Source of the DNA: an uncultured bacterium
GTDB lineage: Bacteria; Verrucomicrobiota; Kiritimatiellia; CAIKKV01; CAITUY01
Length of the DNA stretch: 64,000 bases
Direction of reading: 5' to 3'
Assembly (NCBI GenBank): GCA_903895695.1
Contig: CAITUY010000177.1
Location: forward strand, 1 to 64,000
The translations under genes were made by a program, and so were the position numbers. The notes under the pieces are model-generated. The model made no database searches. It saw nothing but the letters and a program-made list of their open reading frames with translations, and was not told the origin of the DNA. This document shows, one piece after another, positions 32,999 through 41,771 of this stretch. Within the stretch, counting starts at the first letter, position 1. Every line of letters begins with the position of its first letter.

Positions 32999-34177
32999 CT
33001 ATTTGCCGACCGAGATGAATGCGGCGAGCGCCAGCAGGACGAGCGCGAGCAGAACCTTCATGAGCACCAGATGATCCTGCGTGAACTTGGAGAGCCGGGT
33101 CCACTTGAGTCCATAGGCTGACGCGATCATGACGAACAGCAGGGGAAGGACGAACAGGAAATTGTAGAACAAAAGCAGCATCCACCCCAACGACCGGAAT
33201 CCGAACTGGCGGGTCATGAGCACGATCGTGGGCAGGTAGATCTTGGCGGTGCACGCACCTTCGAGCAGCGTCACCACGAAGCCCGTGATGATCGCGCCGA
33301 TCACGATTTGCCGGTTGGTAATGTTGCCGCGGATTACGCTGTGAATGAGCAGCTTGATACCCTTTGGAAGCTGGACGGTCATCTGCGTGGTGTCGTGCGT
33401 TCGGTAGAACTTTACGGCGTCCCCGATGCTCATGAGCGCAATCACCACTGCCGCGGTGACCGCCGTGCCGCGGATTGCCAGCGAGAGCCAGTAGTACTGC
33501 GTCATCATGGACAGGATTTTGAACGCGCCGAGTCCGAGTGACAGGTAGGTGACGAACACCGTGGCCGTGAACGTCAAACCAATGGTGAGCACTTCGGAAC
33601 GCTTGCGGTGCTGGGTGCCCAGGAACGAGATGAGGAAGATCATCGTGGCAATCGCGCAGGGGTTGATGCCGTCCAGAAACCCGGCCGCGAAAAGCCCCAG
33701 CATCGTGAATTTGCTCACGCGTTCCTGCAGCGCTTCGGCTGGCTGCACTTTGTCGAGCGCACCGGCGGTATACACGTGCGGGGAGTGCCATTTCTCCGGG
33801 TGGGCGAGGTAGAACTCGATGAGTTGTGGACCGCGTTTGATGATGTCGGCATAGCCGCAGAGCACGGTGTCGGGAAAGAACAGTTCCTGTGGACACGGAT
33901 TGGTCACGGCGTAGTCCTTCTCCATGGCGGACAGCAATCGGAAATCGTTGGTGTCTTCGGTGTCGCGGTAGCTCACGCTGAAGAACGGGGTGTACTGGGC
34001 CTCGAACGGCTTGAGGACGGTTTCCTTAATCTGCTGGCATTCGGCGCAGGTGCGCGACCCGAAGAAGGTGAGCTCCAGTCGCTGCCCGGGAGTTTCTTGT
34101 GCCGGCGCGCTAATGGCGGCCGCGAAGAGAAGAACGAGCGGCATGAACCTGGGAAGCGTTGGGAAGATCGTCTTCAT
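32999..34177 (-). CDS. Thioredoxin-like/CcdA-DsbD-type membrane protein
   Basis: 392 residues from the ATG at 34177. A signal peptide precedes a periplasmic thioredoxin-like segment with C44-x-x-C47 (SRTCAECQQ), followed by eight or so hydrophobic segments of the CcdA/DsbD transmembrane type. The paired cysteines DGINPCA and EGACTAK are in the expected membrane helices. It likely passes electrons from cytoplasmic thioredoxin to periplasmic disulfides, for example for cytochrome or secreted-protein maturation. It is first of a two-gene operon with the propeller/HEAT gene and divergent from uppP. Confidence 0.75.
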   Translation of the reverse strand: MKTIFPTLPRFMPLVLLFAAAISAPAQETPGQRLELTFFGSRTCAECQQIKETVLKPFEAQYTPFFSVSYRDTEDTNDFRLLSAMEKDYAVTNPCPQELFFPDTVLCGYADIIKRGPQLIEFYLAHPEKWHSPHVYTAGALDKVQPAEALQERVSKFTMLGLFAAGFLDGINPCAIATMIFLISFLGTQHRKRSEVLTIGLTFTATVFVTYLSLGLGAFKILSMMTQYYWLSLAIRGTAVTAAVVIALMSIGDAVKFYRTHDTTQMTVQLPKGIKLLIHSVIRGNITNRQIVIGAIITGFVVTLLEGACTAKIYLPTIVLMTRQFGFRSLGWMLLLFYNFLFVLPLLFVMIASAYGLKWTRLSKFTQDHLVLMKVLLALVLLALAAFISVGK

Positions 34178-34315
34178 ATCGCTGTTGCGCAGGAGAAATA
34201 GAGTAACCGGAGGAGAACGGGACTGCGAGTGAAATGCGGCGGCGGCCTTGCCTTGAAGTTGGCCCGCCTTTCTGACATCCTGCTTTCCGTTTGTTGCCGA
34301 ACACGGGAGACTACG

Positions 34316-35128
34316 ATGGACGTTTTTCATGCCTTCATACTCGGACTGGTTCAGGGTCTGGGAGAGTTCTTACCGATTTCCTCTTCTGCCCACCTGGTGC
34401 TCGTGCCGTGGCTGTTCCACTGGCAGGACCCGGGCCTCGGGTTCGATGTCGCGCTCCATTGGGGAACACTGCTGGCGGTCCTGGCGTTTTTCCGCCAGGA
34501 TATCTGGGCGTTGGCCCAGGGTTTCTGGCGGTCGCTTTTCCCGGCAACGCGCGATTTTCGAAACGACGTCCAGCAACGGTTGGCTTGGTTGCTCATCGTC
34601 GCCAGTGTGCCGGGCGCTATTATCGGCAAGCTGTTCGAGGAGCAGGCGGAGAAGGCCTTCCGCAGCCCGCTGCTCATCGCCGGGACTTTGAGCGTGTTCG
34701 GACTGCTTCTGCTCGCCGCAGACCGCTTCGGCCGGCGGACCCGGAACCTGGATGGCATCCGCTGGCCGCAGGCGCTGCTGATCGGCATCAGCCAGGCCCT
34801 GGCGGTGATCCCCGGCATCTCCCGCAGCGGCAGCACCATCGCGGCCGGCCTGGGGCTCGGACTCACACGGTCCGATGCCGCGCGTTTCAGTTTTCTCATG
34901 TCCGTTCCCATCATCTTCGGCGCCGGCGTGCTCAAGATTCGCCATTTTACGGAGGGCGTGACCTACCCCGAGTTGGCGGTCGGATTCGTCACAGCCGCCA
35001 TCGTTGGATTTCTGTCCATCCGCTATCTGCTGCGCTATCTCGTCAAGCACGACTACAGGATTTTCGTGTGGTACCGCATCGCCGTGACCGTTCTTATTCT
35101 GACGGTCCTCTGGCTGCGGGCCGGCTGA
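34316..35128 (+). CDS. uppP: Undecaprenyl-diphosphatase
   Basis: 270 residues from the ATG at 34316. The BacA/UppP motifs are GLGEFLPISSSAHL (E17 of the active site), PGISRSGSTIAAGL and eight predicted membrane helices. It dephosphorylates undecaprenyl diphosphate to recycle the lipid carrier for peptidoglycan and other glycans and gives bacitracin tolerance. It heads a same-direction run with two URO-D-family genes and a beta-helix gene at short spacings (30, 23 and 28 bp). Confidence 0.95.
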   Translation: MDVFHAFILGLVQGLGEFLPISSSAHLVLVPWLFHWQDPGLGFDVALHWGTLLAVLAFFRQDIWALAQGFWRSLFPATRDFRNDVQQRLAWLLIVASVPGAIIGKLFEEQAEKAFRSPLLIAGTLSVFGLLLLAADRFGRRTRNLDGIRWPQALLIGISQALAVIPGISRSGSTIAAGLGLGLTRSDAARFSFLMSVPIIFGAGVLKIRHFTEGVTYPELAVGFVTAAIVGFLSIRYLLRYLVKHDYRIFVWYRIAVTVLILTVLWLRAG

Positions 35129-35158
35129 GTCGTCCATGCCCCGAAAGCCTGCACGCCC

Positions 35159-36310
35159 ATGATGACCCGACGCGAACGATTGACGGCGACCTTGCGAGGC
35201 GAGCCGGTGGACCGGCCGGCCTTCAACTTTTATGAGATCAACGGTCTGGAAGGCACGAGCACCCGCGACCCGTTCAATGTCTATTCCGATCCATCGTGGA
35301 AGCCCCTGCTGGATCTGGCCGCGGAGACAACCGACCGGCTCGTCATGCGGGGCGTACCCTTCAAGGCGCCCGGAGCTGCGGCGGCCGCTTGGAAACCCAT
35401 GCCCGAACTGGCCGGCAAGACGGAGCGGACGATCGATGCCGACGGCAACGAGCTGACCACGTTCATCCTGCGGGCGGGCAAGCGCGTGCTGACCCAGCGG
35501 ACTCATCGCGCCCCGGACATCAATACCGTCTGGACGACCGAGCATCTCCTGAAAGATGAGGACGATTTCAAGGCATGGTTGGACCGACCGGAGGATCCGA
35601 CGCCGCCCGGCGAGGTCGACGTGCAGCCGATCGTCGACCTGGAGACGCGGCTCGGGGACAGCGGCCTTGTGATGCTCGACACGAGCGATCCGCTGTGTGC
35701 GGTGGCGCCATTGTTCGACATGGCCACTTACACGGTGATCGCCCTGACCGAGCGCGAGTTATTCCACCGGGCACTGCAGCGCGAGGCGCGCTGGCTCTAT
35801 CCGCGGATCGAAGCCGCGGCGCGGGCCTTGCCCGGACGGCTCTGGCGCATCTACGGGCCCGAGTACGCATCACCGCCCTATTTGCCGCCAGCCCTGTTCG
35901 CCGAATACGTGACTGAGTACGTGAAGCCGATGGTCGACCTCATCCACCGGCACGGCGGCTACGCCCGTCTTCATTCGCACGGCCGACTGAAGGATATTCT
36001 CGACTCCATATGCGCCACGGGCTGTGATGGGCTTGACCCGATCGAACCGCCGGCGCAAGGCGATGTGGAACTGGCTTATGTCCGCGAGCGATACGGCCGG
36101 CAACTCATTCTGTTCGGCAATATCGAGGCGACCGACCTCGAGAACCTGCCCGTGCCGGCGTTCGAGAAGAAGGTGCGCCAAGCCCTCAAGGAGGGGCCGG
36201 GCGGCCGCGGGTTTGTGCTGATGCCGTCCGCGTGCCCGTACGGGCGGAAACTGTCGTCCCGGACCCTGGCCAACTACGAAGCCATGGTTCGCTGCGTGAA
36301 CCAGGGGTGA
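35159..36310 (+). CDS. Uroporphyrinogen-decarboxylase-family protein (methyltransferase-like), copy 1
   Basis: 383 residues. It begins MMTRRERLTATLRGEPVDRPAF, the usual N-terminus of the MtaA/CmuA subgroup of the URO-D superfamily. HRHGGYARLHSHGRLKDIL and GLDPIEPPAQGDVEL are family positions that in methylcobamide:CoM-type enzymes bind metal and substrate. It is more likely a corrinoid-linked methyltransferase or related enzyme than a haem enzyme, because no other haem genes are near and a paralogue follows. The methyl donor is unknown. Confidence 0.7.
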   Translation: MMTRRERLTATLRGEPVDRPAFNFYEINGLEGTSTRDPFNVYSDPSWKPLLDLAAETTDRLVMRGVPFKAPGAAAAAWKPMPELAGKTERTIDADGNELTTFILRAGKRVLTQRTHRAPDINTVWTTEHLLKDEDDFKAWLDRPEDPTPPGEVDVQPIVDLETRLGDSGLVMLDTSDPLCAVAPLFDMATYTVIALTERELFHRALQREARWLYPRIEAAARALPGRLWRIYGPEYASPPYLPPALFAEYVTEYVKPMVDLIHRHGGYARLHSHGRLKDILDSICATGCDGLDPIEPPAQGDVELAYVRERYGRQLILFGNIEATDLENLPVPAFEKKVRQALKEGPGGRGFVLMPSACPYGRKLSSRTLANYEAMVRCVNQG

Positions 36311-36333
36311 CCCGAAACGCGAGGAGGATCTTG

Positions 36334-37392
36334 ATGAATGCCCGTGAACGCATGCTGGCCGCGATCAATCGTCAGCCCGTCGACCGGATTCCCACGGACA
36401 TCTGGGCGACGGGCGAGGTGTGGGCCCGATTGCGCGCCCATTTCGGCGAAGGGGTCGACCTGGGTGCGGTGCTGCACATCGATGGCTTCGCGGGAGCGGG
36501 ACCGGTACCGTACGTCGGGCCCGCGCTGCCGGCGAGCGCGCCCGGCGAGAGCGTCGACTACTGGGGTATCCGTCGGAAGCCGATGGACTACGGCCTCGGC
36601 ACCTACGCCGAACAGTCGCACTATCCGCTAGCCGAGGCTAGGACGATCGACGACCTGGTCCGCTACCGCTGGCCGCAGGCCGATTGGTTCGACTATTCCG
36701 CCATGCGCGGTCCCACCGAGGCGGCGCACCAGCATCACGCCATCCAGTGTGGTTACATGGCACCGTTTTATTTCCACAACCAACTCCGCGGGTTGGAGCA
36801 GTCGTTGATCGATCCGCTGGACGACCCCGCCTTCACACACTACCTCCTCGGACGGTTGGCCGACTTCTTCTACGAGCAGCACCGGCTGATGTTCCAGGCC
36901 TGCGAGGGCCTGATCGATATCGCGCAGGTGACCGACGACTATGGCAGCCAGAGCGGCCCCATGATCGGGTTGGAGGTATTTCGCGAGTTCTACAAGCCGC
37001 ATCTCCGTCGGTTCATCGACCTGTGCCACGAGTTCGGCATCAAGGTGTTTCACCATGACGACGGCGCGTGCCGCCCGTTTCTACCCGACCTGGTGGCGAT
37101 GGGCATCGACATTCTCAACCCGATCCAGTGGACGTGCCCCGGGATGGATCGTGCCGAGTTGAAGCGCGACTTTGGCGGCCGCGTTTGTTTTCACGGGGCT
37201 GTGGAGAACCAGCGTATCCTGCCGTTCGGCACGCCCGGGGAAGTACGGGCCGAGGTGCGGGCCTGCATCGACACGCTCGCGGCGGACGGCACGGGCTACA
37301 TCCTCGCCTCCTGTCACAACCTGCAGGCCAACACGCCCGTGGAGAACATCGTTGCGATGTATGACGAGGCGTGGACCTACGGCGTCCGCTGA
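36334..37392 (+). CDS. Uroporphyrinogen-decarboxylase-family protein (methyltransferase-like), copy 2
   Basis: 352 residues from the ATG at 36334 with GAGGAGG upstream. It begins MNARERMLAAINRQPVDRIPTD and contains KVFHHDDGACRPFLPDLVAMGIDILNPIQ and a C-terminal GYILASCHNLQANTPVENI typical of the family. It is diverged from copy 1 at 35159 and only 23 bp downstream. Tandem copies of this family are frequent in Lentisphaerota and Kiritimatiellota near glycan genes, possibly to demethylate sugars or phenols; the true substrate is not shown. Confidence 0.75.
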   Translation: MNARERMLAAINRQPVDRIPTDIWATGEVWARLRAHFGEGVDLGAVLHIDGFAGAGPVPYVGPALPASAPGESVDYWGIRRKPMDYGLGTYAEQSHYPLAEARTIDDLVRYRWPQADWFDYSAMRGPTEAAHQHHAIQCGYMAPFYFHNQLRGLEQSLIDPLDDPAFTHYLLGRLADFFYEQHRLMFQACEGLIDIAQVTDDYGSQSGPMIGLEVFREFYKPHLRRFIDLCHEFGIKVFHHDDGACRPFLPDLVAMGIDILNPIQWTCPGMDRAELKRDFGGRVCFHGAVENQRILPFGTPGEVRAEVRACIDTLAADGTGYILASCHNLQANTPVENIVAMYDEAWTYGVR

Positions 37393-37420
37393 GCGTCGAA
37401 TCGGATTGGAGAAACCTGGC

Positions 37421-39292
37421 ATGCAGCAGACCATCCACCTTTCGCCGGGCGGAAACGACATCGATAGCGGCACCCGTGGCCGCCCGGTGGCCACCCTGGC
37501 GCGCGCCCTCGCCCTTGCCCGACAGGCGCCCGCGGGCCGCGCCCGGCGTATCGTCGTTCACGGCGGGGATTATTTCGACGTGGAGGGCACGCTCACGGCC
37601 GCGGACAGCGGGTTGACGATCGAGGACGCCGCGGGCGAGACGCCTGTCTTCTACGGCGGCCGGCTTGTAACGGGCTGGCAGCGCGAAGGCGCGCTTTGGG
37701 TAGCGTCCCTGCCGGGCGTCGAGGATCGCACGTGGGATTTCCGCAGCCTGCTGGTCAACGGCCGCTACGCCCTCCGTGCCCGTTTTCCGGAAACCGGCTC
37801 CATCCGGCACGAGAGCGAATTCCCCGTGCGCTGGATGAGCACGACCAAGGGGGGTTGGGAGCGCAAGCCGACCGCCGAGGAGCTGTCGACCCTGAAGTTC
37901 GGGCCCGGCACGCTGCCAAAGTCCCTTGAGCCCGCCAATGCGGAATTGACGATTTATCATTCGTGGGACGAGTCGTTGGTGGGCGTGGCGAGCATCGATC
38001 ATGAGGCCGGCCTTATTCGCTTCGCGACGCCCGCCGGCCATCCGCCGGGCGCGTTTGGCAACTGGAAGGAACAGGCCCGTACCTTTGTGGTGTGGAATAC
38101 GCGCGAGGGCCTGACCCAGCCCGGCCAGTGGTACCTGGATCGAACGGCCGGCCGGTTGGTGTACTGGCCGCTGCCGGGCGAGGACTTGGCGAGCGCCGTC
38201 GTCATCGCTCCAACCCGGCCGGTGATTCTGAGGCTAGTCGGCACCCCGGAACAACCCGTGCGCGGCGTCACGTTGAAGGGCCTGTCGTTTGCCGCGACCA
38301 CTACGCCGATGAAGGCTGGCGGCTTTGGCGCCCATGCCTTCGAGGGGGCCATTCAAGGCGAGCATCTGGCGGACATCCGGCTCGAGGATCTGGTGATATC
38401 CGGCACGGGCGGGTGGGGCGCCAGATTGGTTAAGGCGGCAGGTGTTACGTGTTCACGGTGTGTCATCCGAAACACGGGCGCCGGCGGGTTGGCTGTGCAA
38501 GGCGGACCTGGCGAGATCATCGACACCCTCATCCATGACGTCGGGATGACCTACCCGAGTGCGATGGCGCTGAACTGCCATGGGCACGACTGGCGTGTGG
38601 CGCACAACGAAATCCATCACACGCCGTACTCCGCGATCACGGCCGGCGGTGAAGCCCTGTGCGTCGAACATAACCTCTTCCACCACATCATGCAGGAACT
38701 GGTCGACGGCGCCGCCATCTATATCTTCGCCGGCAAGCGTTGCTTGGTGCGCGGCAATTACACGCACAGCGTCCGCGACGAGCAGGTGCATGCCTACTAC
38801 CTCGACGAACAGAGCGAGGACTCCACGGTTGAGGGCAACCTGGCGGTCGGCGTGGCTTGGCCGCTCCACATGCATATGGCCAGCCGCTGTGTCATCCGCG
38901 GCAACGTCTGCATGCACACCGGGAACCTGGCGATGTCGCTGATGAACTGCGACGGGTTCACGATCGACCGCAACGTATTGGCGGCAGGGGGAGATTTGCG
39001 GCTGATAACGTCTTACACGGGCGTGGCCGAGCTCAAGCAGAACGTGTTCTGGAGCGGCTCGGGCAATGTGAGGTGGGAGTTTAGTGACCGGTTGCCGAGT
39101 CTTGAACGCAACGCGGGCCCGGTACCGCTGTTGCCCCGCCATGAGCAGACCGTTCTGGCCGACCCCAAGGTCGAATGCACACCGGAGGGCTTGGCCTGCT
39201 TCGCGGCTGGTTCGCCTGCCTTGGCGATGGGCATACCACCCTTGGACGTGCGGCAGGCAGGGCGCAGACTCGCCGGGGCGCTCACGCCTTGA
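37421..39292 (+). CDS. Right-handed parallel beta-helix protein
   Basis: 623 residues from the ATG at 37421. The N-terminus MQQTIHLSPGGNDIDSGTRGRPVATLARAL is the DUF1565-like start of pectate-lyase-fold proteins. Central repeats (GVTLKGLSF, DIRLEDLVISGTGGWGARLVKAAGVTCSRCVIRNTGAGG, HDWRVAHNEIHHTPYSAIT, NVFWSGSG) form the coils. No signal peptide is seen, so it may be cytoplasmic or use another route. Likely a polysaccharide lyase or hydrolase acting on a sugar released by other enzymes. It ends the run that starts with uppP. Confidence 0.75.
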   Translation: MQQTIHLSPGGNDIDSGTRGRPVATLARALALARQAPAGRARRIVVHGGDYFDVEGTLTAADSGLTIEDAAGETPVFYGGRLVTGWQREGALWVASLPGVEDRTWDFRSLLVNGRYALRARFPETGSIRHESEFPVRWMSTTKGGWERKPTAEELSTLKFGPGTLPKSLEPANAELTIYHSWDESLVGVASIDHEAGLIRFATPAGHPPGAFGNWKEQARTFVVWNTREGLTQPGQWYLDRTAGRLVYWPLPGEDLASAVVIAPTRPVILRLVGTPEQPVRGVTLKGLSFAATTTPMKAGGFGAHAFEGAIQGEHLADIRLEDLVISGTGGWGARLVKAAGVTCSRCVIRNTGAGGLAVQGGPGEIIDTLIHDVGMTYPSAMALNCHGHDWRVAHNEIHHTPYSAITAGGEALCVEHNLFHHIMQELVDGAAIYIFAGKRCLVRGNYTHSVRDEQVHAYYLDEQSEDSTVEGNLAVGVAWPLHMHMASRCVIRGNVCMHTGNLAMSLMNCDGFTIDRNVLAAGGDLRLITSYTGVAELKQNVFWSGSGNVRWEFSDRLPSLERNAGPVPLLPRHEQTVLADPKVECTPEGLACFAAGSPALAMGIPPLDVRQAGRRLAGALTP

Positions 39293-39377
39293 CCCGACCG
39301 GGCGGAATATGCCTTGATGCGCGGGTGTCTGCGAGCGGGCTTGGCAGAACGCTGCCAAAGATTGCCGGACGATTTCC

Positions 39378-39412
39378 GGCTCGCGAGGACGCTCGCCCTT
39401 CAACGGGCTGCC
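39378..39412. repeat. Dispersed palindromic repeat, family R1 (half element)
   Basis: GGCTCGCGAGGACGCTCGCC followed by CTTCAACGGGCTG, the reverse complement of the CAGCCCGTTGAAG-type flank seen at 6138-6149. Only one arm of the 27-bp inverted repeat is present. Confidence 0.65.
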
Positions 39413-39425
39413 GGGAGGATTTGCG

Positions 39426-39920
39426 ATGAACCTGCGTGAGGCGCGTGAAGACGACCTGGGCGCGATCAACGCGATCTATAACCATTATGTGACGCACTCG
39501 ACGTGCACCTATCAGGAGACGCCGGAGACGATTGAAGGGCGGCGCGAGTGGTTCCAGCGGCACGGACCGGCGTATCCGGTGACTGTCGCCGAGAGCGATG
39601 GAGAGATCGTGGGGTGGGGGGCGCTATCGGCCTACCACGTTCGCAGCGCCTATCGTCACACCGTCGAGGACTCCGTGTATGTGGCCGAAGCGCACCGGGG
39701 ACATGGCATCGGCTCGGCGCTATTACGCGACCTGATCGAACGCGCGCGAACGCTCGGGCATCATGCGATCATCGCCAGCATCGACGCAAGCCAGGCAGCA
39801 AGCATCGCCCTGCACGCCCGATCCGGTTTTGTGGAAGTCGGGCGCTTCAGCCAGATCGGGTACAAGTTCGACCGTTGGCTCGACGTCGTTTACATGGAAC
39901 TGCTGCTGGCGGGTTGTTGA
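39426..39920 (+). CDS. GNAT N-acetyltransferase, phosphinothricin-acetyltransferase-like
   Basis: 164 residues, with GGGAGG upstream of the ATG at 39426. The N-terminus MNLREAREDDLGAINAIYNHYV and YVAEAHRGHGIGSALLRDLIERA (acetyl-CoA loop Q/RxxGxG/A) identify the family. IASIDASQAASIALHARSGFVEVG is the expected C-terminal block. It acetylates an amine, often an amino acid analogue; the natural substrate is unknown. Confidence 0.85.
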   Translation: MNLREAREDDLGAINAIYNHYVTHSTCTYQETPETIEGRREWFQRHGPAYPVTVAESDGEIVGWGALSAYHVRSAYRHTVEDSVYVAEAHRGHGIGSALLRDLIERARTLGHHAIIASIDASQAASIALHARSGFVEVGRFSQIGYKFDRWLDVVYMELLLAGC

Positions 39921-39939
39921 GGCGGGCGTGTGTCCTCTT

Positions 39940-39970
39940 GGTAGGGCGACGGCGTCCTCGCCGCGCCGTG
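39940..39970. repeat. Dispersed repeat, family R2 half copy
   Basis: GGTAGGGCGACGGCGTCCTC and the following CGCCGCGCCGTG match the left half of the 15602-15689 element; the right half is missing. Confidence 0.65.
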
Positions 39971-40061
39971 TCTGGCGCGATGCGGTCACAGGACCGTTTT
40001 TCGACTCGCACGGCTGCCGCGAAATTCGGCAGGCTGTGAGCCTTCCGCCGGGAGACCGATG

Positions 40062-40748
40062 ATGAACGAATTGGAAGAACGATTGCTGGAGCAGGGCGCG
40101 AGTTTGATCGGGTTTGCCGACCTTGCGGCTGTCCCCGAGCCGCTCCGGCGCGGGTTCCCGCGTGCCGTTTCGTTCGGCCTGGCCATTGCGCCCGATGTGA
40201 TCGCGGGGATCAAACAAGGTCCCACCGCCGAGTACCTGGCCGTGTATAACGCGTTCAACGCGCGCCTGGCGACGATGGGGCTCGAAACCGCGGCGTGGCT
40301 GCAGGCGCGCGGATGGCGCGCCGAGGCCAGACCGGGCTCGGGCGACATCGACTGGAAATCGCTCCAGGCGCCATTTTCGCACAAAATGGCGGCGACGCTG
40401 GCGGGCTTGGGCTGGATCGGTAAATGCGATCTGCTCGTAACCCCGGAGTTCGGGTCGGCGTTGCGCTTTGCGACGGTGCTGACCGACGCGCCGCTCGATT
40501 GCGGCACGCCCATCACCGAGTCGCGGTGCGGCACCTGCACGGTTTGTGTGGACATCTGCCCGGGACACGCCTGCAGCGGCAGGTCCTGGCGCCAGGGCAT
40601 GGCCCGCGAGGAATTTTGGGATCCCCTGGCCTGTATGACGGGCATGAAGGCCATCAACGCGAAACGCGGCACGAACTTCGCGATTTGCGGCCTGTGCATC
40701 GCGGCCTGCCCGGTCACCCAGGCCTACCTGGCGGCCCCGCGCGATTGA
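40062..40748 (+). CDS. 4Fe-4S protein related to epoxyqueuosine reductase
   Basis: 228 residues from the second of two adjacent ATGs. Its N-terminal region resembles the QueG corrinoid-binding fold, and its C-terminal half carries two ferredoxin-type cysteine clusters (CGTCTVCVDICPGHAC and CGLCIAACPVT). It is shorter than QueG (about 350 residues) and lacks the HEAT-like tail, so it may be a paralogue acting as an electron carrier or corrinoid activator. That would fit the corrinoid-type URO-D proteins upstream, but this is inference. GGGAGACCG precedes the start. Confidence 0.65.
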   Translation: MNELEERLLEQGASLIGFADLAAVPEPLRRGFPRAVSFGLAIAPDVIAGIKQGPTAEYLAVYNAFNARLATMGLETAAWLQARGWRAEARPGSGDIDWKSLQAPFSHKMAATLAGLGWIGKCDLLVTPEFGSALRFATVLTDAPLDCGTPITESRCGTCTVCVDICPGHACSGRSWRQGMAREEFWDPLACMTGMKAINAKRGTNFAICGLCIAACPVTQAYLAAPRD

Positions 40749-40783
40749 AGCGGCCGTAGGCGCGACGGGCGTGGCCCAGGGGT

Positions 40784-40859
40784 CTACCGGCGGAGACCGC
40801 CGGCTCCAGAACGGGACAGGCACTGGGAGAGGGATGGAGCCGGCCGTCCCGGCCGGTAG
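40784..40859. repeat. REP/BIME-like element, family R3, copy a
   Basis: The unit begins CTACCGGCGG, forms a hairpin (CCGGCGG-aga-CCGCCGG), then GGCTCCA, a ~30-base spacer, TGGAGCC, and a second hairpin (GCCGGC-cgtccc-GGCCGG), ending CCGGTAG. The outer ends are inverted repeats. It lies upstream of the RAYT gene. Confidence 0.85.
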
Positions 40860-40880
40860 CGAAAGGCTTGGCCCAGGGGT

Positions 40881-40956
40881 CTACCGGCGGAGACCGCCGG
40901 CTCCAGGGAGCGATGGACGCATGGATGGACATGGAGCCGGCCGTCCCGGCCGGTAG
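40881..40956. repeat. REP/BIME-like element, family R3, copy b
   Basis: Same two-hairpin structure as copy a. It ends 20 bases before the RAYT start, and the AGGAG ribosome site of that gene follows immediately. Confidence 0.85.
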
Positions 40957-40975
40957 CGACAGGAGACGACTGTTG

Positions 40976-41452
40976 ATGAATGACTGCACGAATGTGGCTT
41001 TCCACCGGCACCTTCCGCACTTCGCGCCGGTCAGGCGGCACAACGAGCCCGTTGTTCTTCACGTGACGGTCTGCGTAGCCGGCCGGGCGCCTGTGCTGGC
41101 GAATGAGAATGCGCAACGCGCTCTGGTTGCAGCGTGGCGACAGGCTGATCTGTGGCGGACCGGCGAGTACGTCATCATGCCCGACCATGTTCATCTGTTT
41201 TGCAGTCCTGGGAGAGAAGAAGGCTACGCCGTTAGACGTTGGGTTGGGTACTGGAAGCGGGTGGCAGGGAAATTCGACGAGGCGCTGCAGGGCAAGTTCC
41301 AGGAAGATTGTTGGGACACACAGATGCGGGATCTGGCGCACTATGAGGAGAAGCTGGCGTATGTGCAGGAGAATCCTGTGCGGAAGGGTCTCGCAAACAA
41401 TTGGCGGGCATGGCCATTTCGCGGGCAAGTGAACCAGATAGGGTGGGTTTGA
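40976..41452 (+). CDS. REP-associated tyrosine transposase (RAYT, Y1_Tnp)
   Basis: 158 residues from the ATG at 40976 with AGGAG upstream. The HUH motif is H71-V-H73 in MPDHVHLF, and the catalytic tyrosine is Y129 in AYVQENPVRKGL, both diagnostic of the IS200/IS605-like RAYT group. RAYTs cut single-stranded DNA at the foot of REP hairpins and are thought to spread them. It is flanked on both sides by copies of the R3 palindrome, the expected arrangement, and R3 copies also occur 7 and 13 kb away. All key residues are intact. Confidence 0.92.
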   Translation: MNDCTNVAFHRHLPHFAPVRRHNEPVVLHVTVCVAGRAPVLANENAQRALVAAWRQADLWRTGEYVIMPDHVHLFCSPGREEGYAVRRWVGYWKRVAGKFDEALQGKFQEDCWDTQMRDLAHYEEKLAYVQENPVRKGLANNWRAWPFRGQVNQIGWV

Positions 41453-41489
41453 GCGCGTTGGAGGCGTAGCGACCGGCGTGGCTGAGGGT

Positions 41490-41566
41490 CCACCGGCGGA
41501 GACCGCCGGCTCCAGAACGAGACAGGCACCGGGAAAGAAATGGAGCCGGCCATCCCTGGCCGGTAG
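41490..41566. repeat. REP/BIME-like element, family R3, copy c
   Basis: Starts CCACCGGCGG and ends CCGGTAG, with the right hairpin slightly diverged (GCCATCCCTGGC). First copy downstream of the RAYT gene. Confidence 0.8.
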
Positions 41567-41585
41567 CGACCGGCGTGGCCGAGGG

Positions 41586-41662
41586 TCCACCGGCGGAGAC
41601 CGCCGGCTCCAGAACGAGACGGGCACTGGGAAAGACATGGAGCCGGCCGTCCCGGCCGGTAG
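41586..41662. repeat. REP/BIME-like element, family R3, copy d
   Basis: A near-identical tandem of copy c, separated by 19 bases that also repeat (gcgaccggcgtggc...). Confidence 0.8.
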
Positions 41663-41677
41663 CGGAAGGCGCGGGGT

Positions 41678-41702
41678 CTGCCGGCGGAGGACCGCCGGCT
41701 CT
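41678..41702. repeat. REP half element, family R3, copy e
   Basis: Only the left hairpin (CCGGCGG-agga-CCGCCGG followed by CTC) is present, upstream of the aminotransferase gene. Confidence 0.65.
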
Positions 41703-41771
41703 AACGGCCGTTTTGGGCTTGTCGGGGGGGTAAGATCGGTCATACTCGCACGACCCTTAGGAGTTCCGACC

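Noticed and set aside
35159..37392. Haem-pathway uroporphyrinogen decarboxylase (hemE)
   Set aside because: Two diverged tandem copies without other haem genes and with MtaA-like termini; the superfamily call is kept but not hemE.
40784..41702. CRISPR array
   Set aside because: Repeats are paired inverted hairpins with near-identical spacers, not direct repeats with unique spacers, and no cas genes are present.
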